DNA of 64,000 nt, from the NCBI RefSeq assembly GCF_000411295.1, contig NZ_KE150421.1:1556835-1620834 (forward strand), given 5' to 3'. A program made the translations under genes and the position numbers. Origin of the DNA: Paenisporosarcina sp. HGH0030 (GTDB lineage: Bacteria; Bacillota; Bacilli; Bacillales_A; Planococcaceae). Under the pieces are notes generated by a model, which saw only the letters and a program-made list of their open reading frames with translations, did not search any database and was not told where the DNA came from. Positions within the stretch are counted from its first letter, which is position 1; each line of letters opens with the position of its first letter. Positions 1 through 9,731 of this stretch are shown piece after piece.

Positions 1-348
1 CACATGAGATACACCCTTACCTGAAGTATTGAAGAAAACCAAATCGCCCGCTTGTAGATTTTTCTTAGCAACTGATGAGCCTGTTGAGTACATGCCTGCA
101 GATGTTCTTGGAAGATCAACACCTACTTGATTGTAAACATAACCGATAAATCCTGAGCAATCAAATCCGTTTGCTGTCGTTCCACCACGTAAATACTTTG
201 TTCCCATAACATTATTTGCTGCAGATACAAGCTTGCTTGAATCAACACCACTTGAAGCGTCCACTTCGTTTGCTAATGGAGCAACAATTAATAGTATAGC
301 GAAAGTAATCATCGTAAGAACTTTAAGGAACTGAGACTGTAACTTCAT
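1..348 (-). CDS. NlpC/P60 cell-wall peptidase, 3' part cut off by window edge
   Basis: The 116 codons present begin with a signal peptide (MKLQSQFLKVLTMITFAILL, cleavage probably after VDA) and continue into an NlpC/P60 domain. The catalytic Cys motif DCSGFIGYVY and the GDLVFF motif are visible, and the catalytic His of SHV is the last residue before the edge. Such enzymes cut D-Glu to diamino acid bonds in peptidoglycan stems outside the cell. ATG at 348 follows a GGAGG site. The domain resembles that of the gene at 22086-23108, which carries C-terminal SLH repeats, so this protein may also continue into SLH domains, but that part is not in the window. Three phased WalR-type half-sites lie 89 bases upstream. 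Confidence 0.87.
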   Translation of the reverse strand, partial: MKLQSQFLKVLTMITFAILLIVAPLANEVDASSGVDSSKLVSAANNVMGTKYLRGGTTANGFDCSGFIGYVYNQVGVDLPRTSAGMYSTGSSVAKKNLQAGDLVFFNTSGKGVSHV

Positions 349-436
349 GAATTAGAATCCTCCGGTTTGGCCAATGGCTAAAAATTTTCTGAAAACTTAA
401 CTAAAGTCATCTTACCATGAAATATACCTGTTTTAT

Positions 437-464
437 TTTACAGTTGTGTAACAATGTCGTTACA
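437..464 (-). promoter_or_regulatory. Triple WalR-type half-site upstream of NlpC/P60 gene
   Basis: Read on the minus strand there are three direct hexamers, TGTAAC, TGTTAC and TGTAAA, each separated by exactly 5 bases. Each adjacent pair fits the published WalR (YycF) consensus TGTWAH-N5-TGTWAH. The site lies 89 bases before the start codon of a cell-wall hydrolase, the usual class of WalR target. The match is seen; binding is inferred. Confidence 0.6.
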
Positions 465-520
465 TTATGAGTCGAATTTAAGATAATCTTGTAATAATTG
501 AATGTTCAGACTATTAAACA

Positions 521-557
521 TAAAAAAAAGCAGTGACCGATTTGGCCACTGCTTTTG
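521..557 (-). terminator. Intrinsic terminator of the cpdB-like gene
   Basis: On the minus strand the stem AAGCAGTGGCC / GGTCACTGCTT is followed by a run of T. It starts just past the stop codon at 565. Confidence 0.85.
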
Positions 558-564
558 CATGTTA

Positions 565-2925
565 TTATTTTAATAAGTACTTTCCAAAACCATCTGTACC
601 TTCACCCAAGTAGCTGATATTACCACTAGTAGGAATAACTTCAACCGCTTTTTTAGATGATTCAAACATTACTTTAGCTGATGCAGGCAATGTTGTAAAC
701 TTCCAGTTGCCGTCAGCAGAAGGATCAATTGTTTTCTTTTCGATAATGTAGTCGATGACCGCTTGGCGGTTTTCAACGGTATATATTTCGACTTCTTTAG
801 CATTTCGTACGCCCGGGAAATTACCGTTTGCTCGGTAGTTGTTTGTAGCAACGATGAATTCCTGTTTAGGATCGATTGCTTTACCATCATACTTCAAGTT
901 TTTGATACGTGTTGCATTGGCATTGATTTCTTTGCCATCAGCATCATATTTTGCTGGTTGTGTTACATCGATTTCATATGTCACTCCATCAATTACGTCA
1001 AAGTTGTATGAACGGAAGTTAGTATTGATCAGAGATTGTTCTGCTGTTTTCGTTGCGTCGATTTGGTTGAACTGACCTGCAGACATCTCAAGCCATTCTT
1101 TCACGTCAGCTCCTGTAAGTTTTAAAGTAGAGACAGTGTTGTCGTATAAGTACAAATCTGCGACGTTCTTGATTGCCAATTCACCTTTTGGTACATATGT
1201 GTAATACTCTGGATCGCTACGGGTACCTGCTTTGAATGGTGCTCCTGCAGATAGAATAGGCAACTTGGCGTTAGCAGTTCCTGCTAATTCTTTTTCAACA
1301 AACCATTTTTGAGCATTTGTTACAATTTGAATTGATGGATCATCTTGAACTTGTGAGAAGTAACTATGGATAATTGCAGTCGTTGTTCCTACTGCTTTAC
1401 GCACATATTTAATTGTTCCTTCGTGTGCAACTTTAACCGCTTCTACTACTTTAGTATCTACATCACTTTCATCTTTAGCAATCGCACGTACTTCAGCTTT
1501 AGAAGAAGAAACTGTCCAATCGTTTCCTTTCTTAGCTAGCGTCAAATCGATTACACCCAAATGGCTACCGAACTTGCCTGACATTACTACAGGTTTCCCG
1601 TTGATTGTACCTTGTTCAACATTCACGCCAGTCAATGAAGTATCAACTTTCCCAGGGAATACTTGATGCGCATGTCCTGTAATGATTGCATCGACACCTT
1701 CAACTTTTGTCATCAAATAGGACACATCTTCTTCGCCTTTTTCGTGAACCATGTCACCCATACCGGAGTGGGACAGCACGACAATTACGTCTGCTCCGTC
1801 TTTTTCCATTTTAGGAATAAGTGCTTCGACAGCATCCACTGAATCGTCTACAGTGACTTTTCCTTCTAAATGAGACTTGTCCCATTTAAGAATCGCAGGA
1901 GGGACAATTCCAGTTACACCGACTTTAATGATCGTTTCTTTTCCTTTAGAATCTTTCACTTTTTTATCAACGATGACATACGGAGTATACATATTCTTCC
2001 CTGTCTTAGCGTCTTTCACGTTTGCATTTACATAAGGGAAGCCAGCATCGTCCATCACTTCATTCAAGTATGGAAGACCATAGTTAAACTCATGGTTCCC
2101 AAGAGTGGCAACGTCATAATCCAACAAATTAAGAGCTGCTATCGATGGATGAACTTCCCCATCTTTCAATGGCTCCACTGATGATTTGAATGAGCCTAGT
2201 GGAGTCCCTTGAATCAAATCTCCATTGTCGAATAACAAAGTATTGCCATTTTCTTTACGGGCATTTTTGATTAATGTTGCTGTCTTTGCAAGACCCAAGC
2301 TGTTGGATGGCGTATCTTTGTAATAATCATAGTTCACTATATTCGTATGGATATCAGAGGTTCCAAGAATTCGTAGCGCTACTGTCGTATTCGCCACAGA
2401 TGCCTTATATTCTTTCAGGAAACGTTGCACGAGTGCACGCATTTCCCCTTTGCTTACATGGTGACCTGGTCTTACTGTTTTGTCGGCATATCCAAGTAAG
2501 AAGCCCATTCCAACTCCTTTTGATAGATCAGAACGTAAACTTCCGCTGATTTTATTGCCATCCTTGAACTCTTTTAAGTTACTAATCGGAAAGCTCTTAT
2601 CAGTCCCGATACCACGAACCGCAATTACAAATGCTTGTTCACGATTTAGAGTACCGTTTGGATCAAATTTTGTTGCAGATTTGCCATTGATAAGTTTTAA
2701 CTCAACTGCTTTTTCAATATACGGTTTTAGTTCATTTGGAACGTCATCAAATTTAATCGTTTTTCCAGTTCCCAGTTCCACACCCATCGCAGTAATTAGT
2801 GCCTTCACATATTCTCCGCGAGTAGCGTCTTTTTCTGCAGCAGACGTTTCTTGGCTTATCCCCAAACCACTTACAGCTAACGACATTGCTAATGCTGAAG
2901 CGGATACTTTTTTCCACATTGTCAT
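565..2925 (-). CDS. SLH-anchored 2',3'-cyclic-nucleotide phosphodiesterase / nucleotidase
   Basis: This is a 786-residue secreted nucleotidase of the CpdB/YfkN type. It has a signal peptide (about 1-29) and two to three degenerate SLH repeats (about 33-175) for wall attachment. The calcineurin-like metallophosphatase domain shows the metal-binding motifs SDIHTN, DNGDLIQG, GNHEFNYG, VLSHSG and GHAHQVF. The C-terminal 5'-nucleotidase domain contains FNQID, FDVIDGVTYEID and ATNNYRANG, which favour the 2',3'-cyclic nucleotide branch over plain 5'-nucleotidase. It probably releases phosphate and nucleosides from nucleotides at the cell surface. ATG 2925 has AAGGGGAG 6 bases upstream; a second in-frame ATG lies two codons later. 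A second SLH nucleotidase with different domain detail is at 29972-32146. Confidence 0.88.
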   Translation of the reverse strand: MTMWKKVSASALAMSLAVSGLGISQETSAAEKDATRGEYVKALITAMGVELGTGKTIKFDDVPNELKPYIEKAVELKLINGKSATKFDPNGTLNREQAFVIAVRGIGTDKSFPISNLKEFKDGNKISGSLRSDLSKGVGMGFLLGYADKTVRPGHHVSKGEMRALVQRFLKEYKASVANTTVALRILGTSDIHTNIVNYDYYKDTPSNSLGLAKTATLIKNARKENGNTLLFDNGDLIQGTPLGSFKSSVEPLKDGEVHPSIAALNLLDYDVATLGNHEFNYGLPYLNEVMDDAGFPYVNANVKDAKTGKNMYTPYVIVDKKVKDSKGKETIIKVGVTGIVPPAILKWDKSHLEGKVTVDDSVDAVEALIPKMEKDGADVIVVLSHSGMGDMVHEKGEEDVSYLMTKVEGVDAIITGHAHQVFPGKVDTSLTGVNVEQGTINGKPVVMSGKFGSHLGVIDLTLAKKGNDWTVSSSKAEVRAIAKDESDVDTKVVEAVKVAHEGTIKYVRKAVGTTTAIIHSYFSQVQDDPSIQIVTNAQKWFVEKELAGTANAKLPILSAGAPFKAGTRSDPEYYTYVPKGELAIKNVADLYLYDNTVSTLKLTGADVKEWLEMSAGQFNQIDATKTAEQSLINTNFRSYNFDVIDGVTYEIDVTQPAKYDADGKEINANATRIKNLKYDGKAIDPKQEFIVATNNYRANGNFPGVRNAKEVEIYTVENRQAVIDYIIEKKTIDPSADGNWKFTTLPASAKVMFESSKKAVEVIPTSGNISYLGEGTDGFGKYLLK

Positions 2926-3089
2926 GCATTTCTCCCCTTAATTCGAAATAATGAAACAAATTCATTATACCAAATTTAGGATGTCAAAATATTAAGGCTA
3001 TGTAACTGTTTTATGAAGTTTTTCTACTATTTTCCTATTATGTAAGCTCATTTTTTATTAGCTATATTAAATGGTATTGTAGATATTCC

Positions 3090-3174
3090 GCAAAACCGCT
3101 CCGCTTTCCGTGGGCGATCGCCGAGCCTCGGTCTCGACTGTCTCGCTTTCCCACGTGAGTCTGCGCTGTTTTGC
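3090..3174. repeat. GC-rich folded intergenic element
   Basis: A GC-rich block stands in AT-rich surroundings, within the 372-base gap 2941-3312. Its ends are inverted (GCAAAAC / GTTTTGC), and CGTGGG / CCCACG and CCGAG / CTCGG pair inside. Similar elements are scattered in Bacillaceae genomes from general knowledge. Only this copy is in the window. Nothing else is visible in the gap apart from the terminator near 3262. Confidence 0.5.
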
Positions 3175-3261
3175 TACATATCTCTTTATAAGGAAAAATC
3201 AAAAGTGACCTTTAACATATCTTCTTTATTATCGATTAATATTAGTTCTTCAAAATATTAA

Positions 3262-3301
3262 TAGAAAAAGAAAGAACCTATCTTTTTCACAGATAGGCTC
3301 C
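3262..3301 (-). terminator. Intrinsic terminator after the SLH protein gene
   Basis: On the minus strand the stem CCTATC / GATAGG is followed by TTCTTTCTTTTT, just past the stop at 3313. Confidence 0.75.
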
Positions 3302-3312
3302 TTATACTCTAT

Positions 3313-4530
3313 TTAGTTAACCGGATAGTACTCAGTTAGTTCACCGGTATTTACATCAAATACATACATAGATTTCCCATTCACCTTAAACAAATCCAGT
3401 CCTAACCGAGGTTCTTTTCCTGTATGTTGAATGGAATCAACTTCTTCCTGGTAGTAAAGAGGAATAGCATATTTAAGGTAATCAATTGATTGCTCAATTG
3501 TGAGTTTTAGTGGATCTTCTTTAAACGTACGTGGCACGTACGTTTTGATTTTCCATGTATCACCGCTTCGTACTAATTCAATCGTGGCACGGTAACCCGA
3601 ATTAATCCCATTTGAAGGAACAGTCGCATCCACTTTTAGGACATTGTCCGTTTTCGCAACGACTCTGAATGGTAATCCAAATTGGAAGTCATGTATAACA
3701 TTTGCGTTATCACAGTTATAACATGACGCTTCATATCCTTTTAATGCTTGTGATAAGTATGGCTCCACCACTAGCTCTGACAAATCATCCTTAATATCTG
3801 CAGCTTTATGATTCGGATGATATTTTTCAAGACCTTGAATCATGATAATTCGTGTTTTGCGAGTAGCTTCATTAATGGCATTCATCACTTCGAAGTCATT
3901 ATAAGTAGATCCCGGAACCTTTTTAAAGGCACGATACATGAAAGCTGACATTTCACCTCGCGTCAACTTTTTATCCGGTGCAAACGACGTCGCCGTTACA
4001 CCTTTGGTCACTCCATTGCGGAAAATCGCATCAACGTAAGGCGCCCAACGTTCATTGACATCAGTAAAAGGTACTTTAGCATTCATTGTCACTGAATAAT
4101 TGAAAGCTCCTGACAAGATACGAGTCATTTGAGAACGTGTCAATTCAACTTCAGGACGGAATGTCCCATCTTCATAGCCATTAACATACCCTAGTGAAGC
4201 AATTGTGGAAATTGCTTCATAATAGGCACTGTCGGATTTAACATCTGGGAAGCTCTTGCTGATTTCCGGCTCCATGCCAAGAAGCATATACAGCATGAAT
4301 GCTGCTTCCCCACGAGTGACGATTCCAGCAGAGTCAATCAAAACTTTACCATCATTCGTATATTCTGCTTCCAATACTTCTTTCATGTTCATAGAATAGA
4401 CAGCCTCATAAAAAGTGTTGTTCATGGATAAGTCGGTATAGATTGAATGTTTTACGCTAGCATCGGCTTCATTGACAAATGAACTTGCAAACAAGACTCC
4501 TAGTGCCAAGGATGCAATTACTTTTTTCAT
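3313..4530 (-). CDS. SLH-domain surface protein with unassigned C-terminal domain
   Basis: A 405-residue secreted protein with a signal peptide (about 1-25) and three SLH repeats (about 30-215; motifs VTRGEAAFM, LTRSQMTRI, LTRGEMSAF). The roughly 190-residue C-terminal part is not one I recognise. It contains a CYNC pair and many beta-prone segments, and may be an NTF2-like or ligand-binding module, but this is a guess. Three ATG codons lie in tandem (4536, 4533, 4530). The GAGGG site is only 2 bases from the first and 8 from the third, so the third is chosen. The gene starts about 27 bases after the M14 peptidase gene on the same strand, so the two are probably co-transcribed. Confidence 0.82.
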   Translation of the reverse strand: MKKVIASLALGVLFASSFVNEADASVKHSIYTDLSMNNTFYEAVYSMNMKEVLEAEYTNDGKVLIDSAGIVTRGEAAFMLYMLLGMEPEISKSFPDVKSDSAYYEAISTIASLGYVNGYEDGTFRPEVELTRSQMTRILSGAFNYSVTMNAKVPFTDVNERWAPYVDAIFRNGVTKGVTATSFAPDKKLTRGEMSAFMYRAFKKVPGSTYNDFEVMNAINEATRKTRIIMIQGLEKYHPNHKAADIKDDLSELVVEPYLSQALKGYEASCYNCDNANVIHDFQFGLPFRVVAKTDNVLKVDATVPSNGINSGYRATIELVRSGDTWKIKTYVPRTFKEDPLKLTIEQSIDYLKYAIPLYYQEEVDSIQHTGKEPRLGLDLFKVNGKSMYVFDVNTGELTEYYPVN

Positions 4531-4557
4531 CATCATATCCCTCTTTCCATTATTATA

Positions 4558-6372
4558 TTAATTCCGTTTCCAAGCTTCATTGGCAGCGTGCAATCCGACT
4601 TTATGATTCTGTTTCCAAATGCCATCCCAATAAGCAAGTGGAACAGGCGCCTCTCCAGCATACGGAGCAATCTCCACTGTAACACCAGGCATCTTCGTCA
4701 CTTTAATAAACCAATCCGCGGAAGATCCTGTTCCTTTTCTATAATAAGGTGGGACAACTGTATATCCTGTAATCGATTTGAGCTGATTCACATATTGAAC
4801 ATCCCTGCTCAGTTGCGCTCCTGCTTGGAAATTGAACCAATACAGGACTTGTCCAGAGGAATGATAAGAGACATTGGACATAAACTTATGTTTCTCGACG
4901 AAATGCTTCAACGCAACTGCTTCTGGTTCAGAAAACGCACGTGGTCCACGGTAACCCATCCAATTTGGCTTAGTAATATTATTATCAATATAGCTCCATC
5001 CTGCATCAAAGTTTTTGTTTAAATCGACTCCCCGCACATTCGCTTTCCAACGTGCAAAGTTACTCGAACCGTTGATTTTTCGAGCAAGTGCGCCATTTGT
5101 AACAGCACCTTGCCCACCCTGAACCAGCGTAACACCGTCAGGATTCATCATTGGAACGAACCAAATGCTGGTTTGATCCAATACCGTTTTAACGTTATAT
5201 CCAGCAAAGGTTGTTTTGTTATTGTAATGAAGAGAGTAAGTATCAATCATTTCTAAAAGTACATTGGTTGTCATGTGCTCCCGTGCATGCATGGATGCAT
5301 CAAATAAGATTTCTTTCTTACCATTTCCAACTCTTAAAGCGTAAATCCCCCGTCCTTCTACACTCTTCCCGATGAGTTCAAACTTAGTGAACTCCGGGTA
5401 CATTCCCGCTATTACTTGCATCCAATAGGACATTTCTCTGTGAGAAATGTTTTTCTTTGGTTGAACAAGGTTGGAATGTGTCACATTTTTCAAAGGAATA
5501 TACGCAACCGAACCAAGAAACTCAATTACGCCTTTATCTTTACTGAAGTTATGTAATGTCAGCACGCTTCCTCGACTTAAATAACCAATCGTAGTTCCTG
5601 AGCTGTTAGTGACAGCAGTTTCATTTTCCACTCGTACGGACGCAGGAAACATCGGTTTAGCGGCAGGTATGATTGTTGCAGCTGTACTGGATGGCCAGGT
5701 GCCCTTTACAGGAATTTGATAGGTCTTCCCTTTTGCGACAAATTGATGATAACCACTAACTTCTTTCTCACGATTAATGATAAAACCAGACGCTAAGGAT
5801 CCGACTTGAATTCGCTCACCACTGCGTACTTCATATAACGGAAGCTTAGTTTCTAAGACTTGAATCGACATTGCTGGTTTTGTGAAAGATATGATTGCAT
5901 CATTCCCCGGGAAATATCCGACTTTCCCTGCGACCAAAACTTTGAAGAATCCATTTTCGTAGCCAATTGTCGTGAAAGAACCTGCTGAATTCCCACGAAC
6001 TAACACATTGCTTGACGAAGACTTTTCACCGAAAATAGTAAAGTTAGTTTTTGTATTAATTTGTCTTTCGGTGCCAGTTTGAACGTCCGGTAATACTTTG
6101 TCGGTTGGTGCCAAAAATCGACTTTCCATGAAATAGGTTTTCCCACCAATAGACACTTGCAAAATCGTTGCATTTTGTGTCGGTTGGAATTGAACAGTGT
6201 TACCTGTTCCTTGCAAGGTTGCGACAGCATTTGTCATTTCCATTGATGAATACAAAGGTACTTGATCGTTAGTTAACTGACCATGCATCATAGAATCATT
6301 TGCGGAAACCAGTTGTGGAAGTGAAAATCCAATTCCGATAACAAATAAAAAGATTAATAGTGATTTTTTCAT
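4558..6372 (-). CDS. Secreted M14 zinc carboxypeptidase with SH3-like repeats
   Basis: 604 residues. A signal peptide (1-24, ending VSA) is followed by several SH3b-like segments (about 30-300) and an M14 peptidase domain (about 305-600). The zinc ligands H362 and E365 lie in MHAREHMTTN and the third His in SYHSSGQ. Substrate-binding segments are MNPDGV and VDLNKNFDAGW, and the catalytic Glu is in VEIAPYAGE. The arrangement resembles gamma-D-glutamyl-diamino acid endopeptidase I, so it probably trims peptidoglycan stem peptides outside the cell. It has no SLH repeats, but the SLH protein gene directly downstream (end 3313) is probably in the same transcript. ATG 6372 has GGAG 7 bases upstream. 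Confidence 0.88.
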   Translation of the reverse strand: MKKSLLIFLFVIGIGFSLPQLVSANDSMMHGQLTNDQVPLYSSMEMTNAVATLQGTGNTVQFQPTQNATILQVSIGGKTYFMESRFLAPTDKVLPDVQTGTERQINTKTNFTIFGEKSSSSNVLVRGNSAGSFTTIGYENGFFKVLVAGKVGYFPGNDAIISFTKPAMSIQVLETKLPLYEVRSGERIQVGSLASGFIINREKEVSGYHQFVAKGKTYQIPVKGTWPSSTAATIIPAAKPMFPASVRVENETAVTNSSGTTIGYLSRGSVLTLHNFSKDKGVIEFLGSVAYIPLKNVTHSNLVQPKKNISHREMSYWMQVIAGMYPEFTKFELIGKSVEGRGIYALRVGNGKKEILFDASMHAREHMTTNVLLEMIDTYSLHYNNKTTFAGYNVKTVLDQTSIWFVPMMNPDGVTLVQGGQGAVTNGALARKINGSSNFARWKANVRGVDLNKNFDAGWSYIDNNITKPNWMGYRGPRAFSEPEAVALKHFVEKHKFMSNVSYHSSGQVLYWFNFQAGAQLSRDVQYVNQLKSITGYTVVPPYYRKGTGSSADWFIKVTKMPGVTVEIAPYAGEAPVPLAYWDGIWKQNHKVGLHAANEAWKRN

Positions 6373-6826
6373 CTCATTGCTCCTTCAGTAAGTAATATAG
6401 GTAAAGTATATTTCATATAGAAGGCAGTTTGTGTGAATATTTACTAAATGAATCTATCTACTTACTAATTACTAATATACAATATTCATTCCCTGTTACT
6501 ATTAGTCCTATTTGCTTTACTAGTTAAATTTAGTGAATATACGATTACAATTTTTTATCCTCATCAAAGGTAAACAGTTTATGTATTATCTTATTTTCTA
6601 TAAATTAAAATACCATCAAAAATGGGTTCACTTACTTAATTTATCACAACCTAAATAATGATTTAACATACTATTTTCTCAGATGATTCTACCATCGGGC
6701 AATGTAAAAAGGAAAAACCATTTCAATTCTTGTTTCTAGACAAAACAAGTTTAGAAGAAGTGGATGATGTAGTGCTTTTTATACCTAAATTGTGTGACTA
6801 CCATAAAAAATATTATTGAAAAAATA
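6373..6826. other. Intergenic stretch, no gene seen
   Basis: About 450 bases of AT-rich DNA between the M14 gene and the S-layer gene terminator. I found no open frame with a ribosome binding site, no RNA gene and no clear repeat. It should hold the promoter of the M14/SLH operon near 6390-6480, which I could not define. Confidence 0.5.
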
Positions 6827-6858
6827 AAAAGGGCCATCGCAAAAGCGATGGCCCTTTT
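6827..6858 (-). terminator. Strong intrinsic terminator of the S-layer gene
   Basis: A perfect 10-bp stem GGGCCATCGC / GCGATGGCCC with a four-base loop is flanked by A- and T-rich tracts. It fits termination of the minus-strand S-layer gene ending at 6934 and may also work in the other direction. Confidence 0.9.
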
Positions 6859-6933
6859 CCCTTAGTGTCAATGCAGTACTTACAAATCTCTCAATCTGTA
6901 CAGTAGTAGAATTTAACACCTATTATTATAATA

Positions 6934-9417
6934 TTAGTTAGCTGTTACAGTAGTAGATTTAGTTACAAGGTTGCCTTGAATATCTTCTAACTGAATATCA
7001 GCAGCAGTGCCTGTAACACTTACAGTAACTGCTTGAGATGTGTTGTAAGTAGGAACAGTTAAAGAAATCTTGTTATCTCCTACTACTCCATCAACAACAG
7101 CAGTGTAAGCTACTGTATTTCCGTTAATTTTAACAACAAAGTCATTTAAATCTGCAGCTAGTAAAGTTGTAGCATCAACATTTTCACTGAAAGTAAGTTC
7201 AACAGAAGTTGTGCTTTCTTTCTTAGCAGATGCTAAGACTGGTTTAACATTATCTACAAAACCAGTTGTGATGTTTTTCGTACGATCTGCAGATGCAACT
7301 TTGCTTCCACCTGTAGATACAACATTATCAGAGATTGATAATACACCAGTACCAGAAGATGAAACACTACCATCTGGAAGTTCAATATCTACTGTATATT
7401 TATTTGTATCAAAGAAGATGTTAGTCCCAGCAGGTAATGCTTTACCGTTAAGTAAGTAGTTTGCTGCAGATACTGCAGTAGTAGTCATATCAGAGCCATA
7501 AACTACAGTAATAACGTTAGCCGCAGCTGTTGCTGTAGCAGTAACATCTGATGCTGTACCAGACTTACTAATTGTTACATTAGTTGCAGCATTTGAATTT
7601 GCAGCTAAGTCTTTTGCTGAACCAACACCCAAGTTAATTGTGTAAGTTCCTACATTAATCTTCTTAGTAGTAGCATCTTGAATTGCAGTTGATTTAACTT
7701 GAAGGATAGTTGGTTTTCCAGCTGCATCGTTAACAACTGTAGCACTTGTTACTGCCTGTCTAACGCCATCTTTATCAGTTAATGTGATTTTTGAAGCATC
7801 AGCAGATCCAACTGTAAGTTCTTCATTGAATTTGATGTTGAATACTTCATCAAAAGTTGCTGCTGCAGTATCAATGTCAACGATTTCATTAAAGCGAGTT
7901 ACATTCGTTGGAGCTGTAGTATCTTTATTCAAAGAAACATTAGTTGTATATGCAGCACCGAAAAGGTTATTTGTAGATCCTTTATATCCAGTTACCTCTA
8001 ATGTTACAACAGAAGATGACTGCCCAGCATCATATACTTTAATAGCGCCTGCATCAGATAGTGTAATTACATATTCATCTTCAGGACCAGCTGCTGGAGT
8101 AGCAACTGCAGTTAGGTTATAACCATTTTTCTTAACTGTAAAAGTAGCACCTGATACATTTTTACTGAATGTAACTCTTAGCTTGTCGTCAGTAATTTGT
8201 TCTACTTTAGATACAGTTGGAGCTAATGTATCGTCAGAAACAGTTACAGTTCCAGTTAAAACTGAAGAAGTATTTCCTGTAGCATCAGTTACACCGCTTA
8301 ACAATACTTCGTAATTTCCGTTAGCTAAACCTTTTGCACCATCAGTGATAGTAATTGTTTTAGTTAAACCAACTACAGGTGCAACAACTTTATCAACACC
8401 GTTTACTTTTGAAATAGTAACTGTAGATGATACATATTCATCAAAAGTAACTTCGATGTTATCTCCATCTTTTTCTACTTTAGTAACTTTTGGAGCAACT
8501 TTATCAGAGAATACCCAAGTTTTTGAGTAATCAGCTACACCTGCAACTAATTTTTCATTCAAAACATTTTTAGATACAGTTAAAGTTAAAGCTTCATTAT
8601 TAGCTAATTTAGCAGCATCAGTAAGAGTTAAAACAACTTGCTTTTTGCTGTCAGCTAGTTTAGCTGTAAAACCAGTTTCAGCAATACCATTTACACTAAG
8701 TTCATAGTTAGCTGCTGTTTCTGCAGTGACTTTATCAAGAGGTCCATTAAAATCAACTACAATCTCTTTACCGTTAATCGCACTTACTGATACTACTGAC
8801 GGTGCAGCAGGAGCAAATGTTTCAGCACGGTAAACGAACAATGCGAATTGACCGCGTGTTACGTTTTCACCAGTACCGAATTTAGTAGCAGTCAAACCTT
8901 TAGCTACACCAGCTTCGTTTAATGCGTCAACATATTGTTTGAAAGTATCAGAAACATCAGTGAATGGGAATGTGTTTGTTGCATCACCTACGAATTTATA
9001 AGCGTTAGCAATAATTTTTGACATTTCTCCACGTGTAGTGAAATCGTTAGCGCCGAATTTTTCAGCTGTTTTACCAGAAACGATTTTCTTTTCAACTAGG
9101 AAGTTTACAGCCCATTGACGATCCTTAGGTACGTCAGTGAAACCAGCGTTTGCATAAGTTCCTGTTGGTGAAGCTCCTAGAGCTTTAGCGATCATTACTG
9201 CAGCATCTTGACGTTTGATTTTGTCGTCAGTACCGAATTTACCGTTAGGATATCCTTGTGAGATACCTTTAGTAGATAGGTAATCTACTGCTGTTTTGTA
9301 TTGCTCTGCCACGTCCGAGAATGCAGCCGAAGCTACTGGTGCGATTGCAGATGCAACAAGTGTTGCTGTCGCTGCTGTTGCAACGAATTTTTTGTACGAC
9401 TTTGGTTGATAAGCCAT
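6934..9417 (-). CDS. Major S-layer protein candidate (SLH repeats plus Ig-like domains)
   Basis: 827 residues. The signal peptide (1-31, ending ASA) resembles that of SbpA-type S-layer proteins. Three SLH repeats follow (about 32-205; IKRQDAAVM, TTRGEMSKI, VTRGQFALF). The rest is Ser/Thr/Val/Ala-rich beta sandwich, with recurring LTVSKNV- and VTFSKNV-like strands typical of the Ig-like repeats of S-layer proteins. There is no catalytic motif. SLH repeats bind the pyruvylated wall polymer and the C-terminal part would form the lattice. The size, low-complexity composition, strong AGGAGG site, 314-base leader region and very strong terminator point to high expression. It lies directly downstream of the wall-polymer genes. 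Whether this is the main lattice protein or a minor one cannot be told. Confidence 0.85.
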   Translation of the reverse strand: MAYQPKSYKKFVATAATATLVASAIAPVASAAFSDVAEQYKTAVDYLSTKGISQGYPNGKFGTDDKIKRQDAAVMIAKALGASPTGTYANAGFTDVPKDRQWAVNFLVEKKIVSGKTAEKFGANDFTTRGEMSKIIANAYKFVGDATNTFPFTDVSDTFKQYVDALNEAGVAKGLTATKFGTGENVTRGQFALFVYRAETFAPAAPSVVSVSAINGKEIVVDFNGPLDKVTAETAANYELSVNGIAETGFTAKLADSKKQVVLTLTDAAKLANNEALTLTVSKNVLNEKLVAGVADYSKTWVFSDKVAPKVTKVEKDGDNIEVTFDEYVSSTVTISKVNGVDKVVAPVVGLTKTITITDGAKGLANGNYEVLLSGVTDATGNTSSVLTGTVTVSDDTLAPTVSKVEQITDDKLRVTFSKNVSGATFTVKKNGYNLTAVATPAAGPEDEYVITLSDAGAIKVYDAGQSSSVVTLEVTGYKGSTNNLFGAAYTTNVSLNKDTTAPTNVTRFNEIVDIDTAAATFDEVFNIKFNEELTVGSADASKITLTDKDGVRQAVTSATVVNDAAGKPTILQVKSTAIQDATTKKINVGTYTINLGVGSAKDLAANSNAATNVTISKSGTASDVTATATAAANVITVVYGSDMTTTAVSAANYLLNGKALPAGTNIFFDTNKYTVDIELPDGSVSSSGTGVLSISDNVVSTGGSKVASADRTKNITTGFVDNVKPVLASAKKESTTSVELTFSENVDATTLLAADLNDFVVKINGNTVAYTAVVDGVVGDNKISLTVPTYNTSQAVTVSVTGTAADIQLEDIQGNLVTKSTTVTAN

Positions 9418-9731
9418 GTTGAGTATTCCTCCTGTTTTGTGTATAGTCTGTGTTTTGAGAACGGCAAAACCGCATCAAAAATATTTCACAGTTTAAATTG
9501 TACCAACATTTACAATTTTACGCCAGTTTTTTCTATTTACCTAGTAAATATATATCTTCTGCGCAAGAAGAAAGGTTTATAGAAATGGCAGTAAAAGGAC
9601 AAAGTTTTACAATTAAACTCCTATTTATTCTAACAGATTACATTTACATTTCAACTATTTTATAGATATTACGACAAATTAACCTGATGTTATTAGGAAA
9701 TTTCAGATTTTTCTAGTCTAACAGCCTATTT
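9418..9731. other. Leader region of the S-layer gene
   Basis: AT-rich, 314 bases. The AGGAGG site lies at 9427-9432. I see no gene. A weak hairpin CCTAT / ATAGG at about 9727-9741 overlaps the end of the upstream gene. The promoter must be here, but no convincing -35/-10 pair was found. Confidence 0.4.

Noticed and set aside
8839-9582. Cys-rich and other plus-strand frames antisense to the S-layer gene
   Set aside because: Mirror frames of a repetitive, codon-biased gene; no start signals or domain content.
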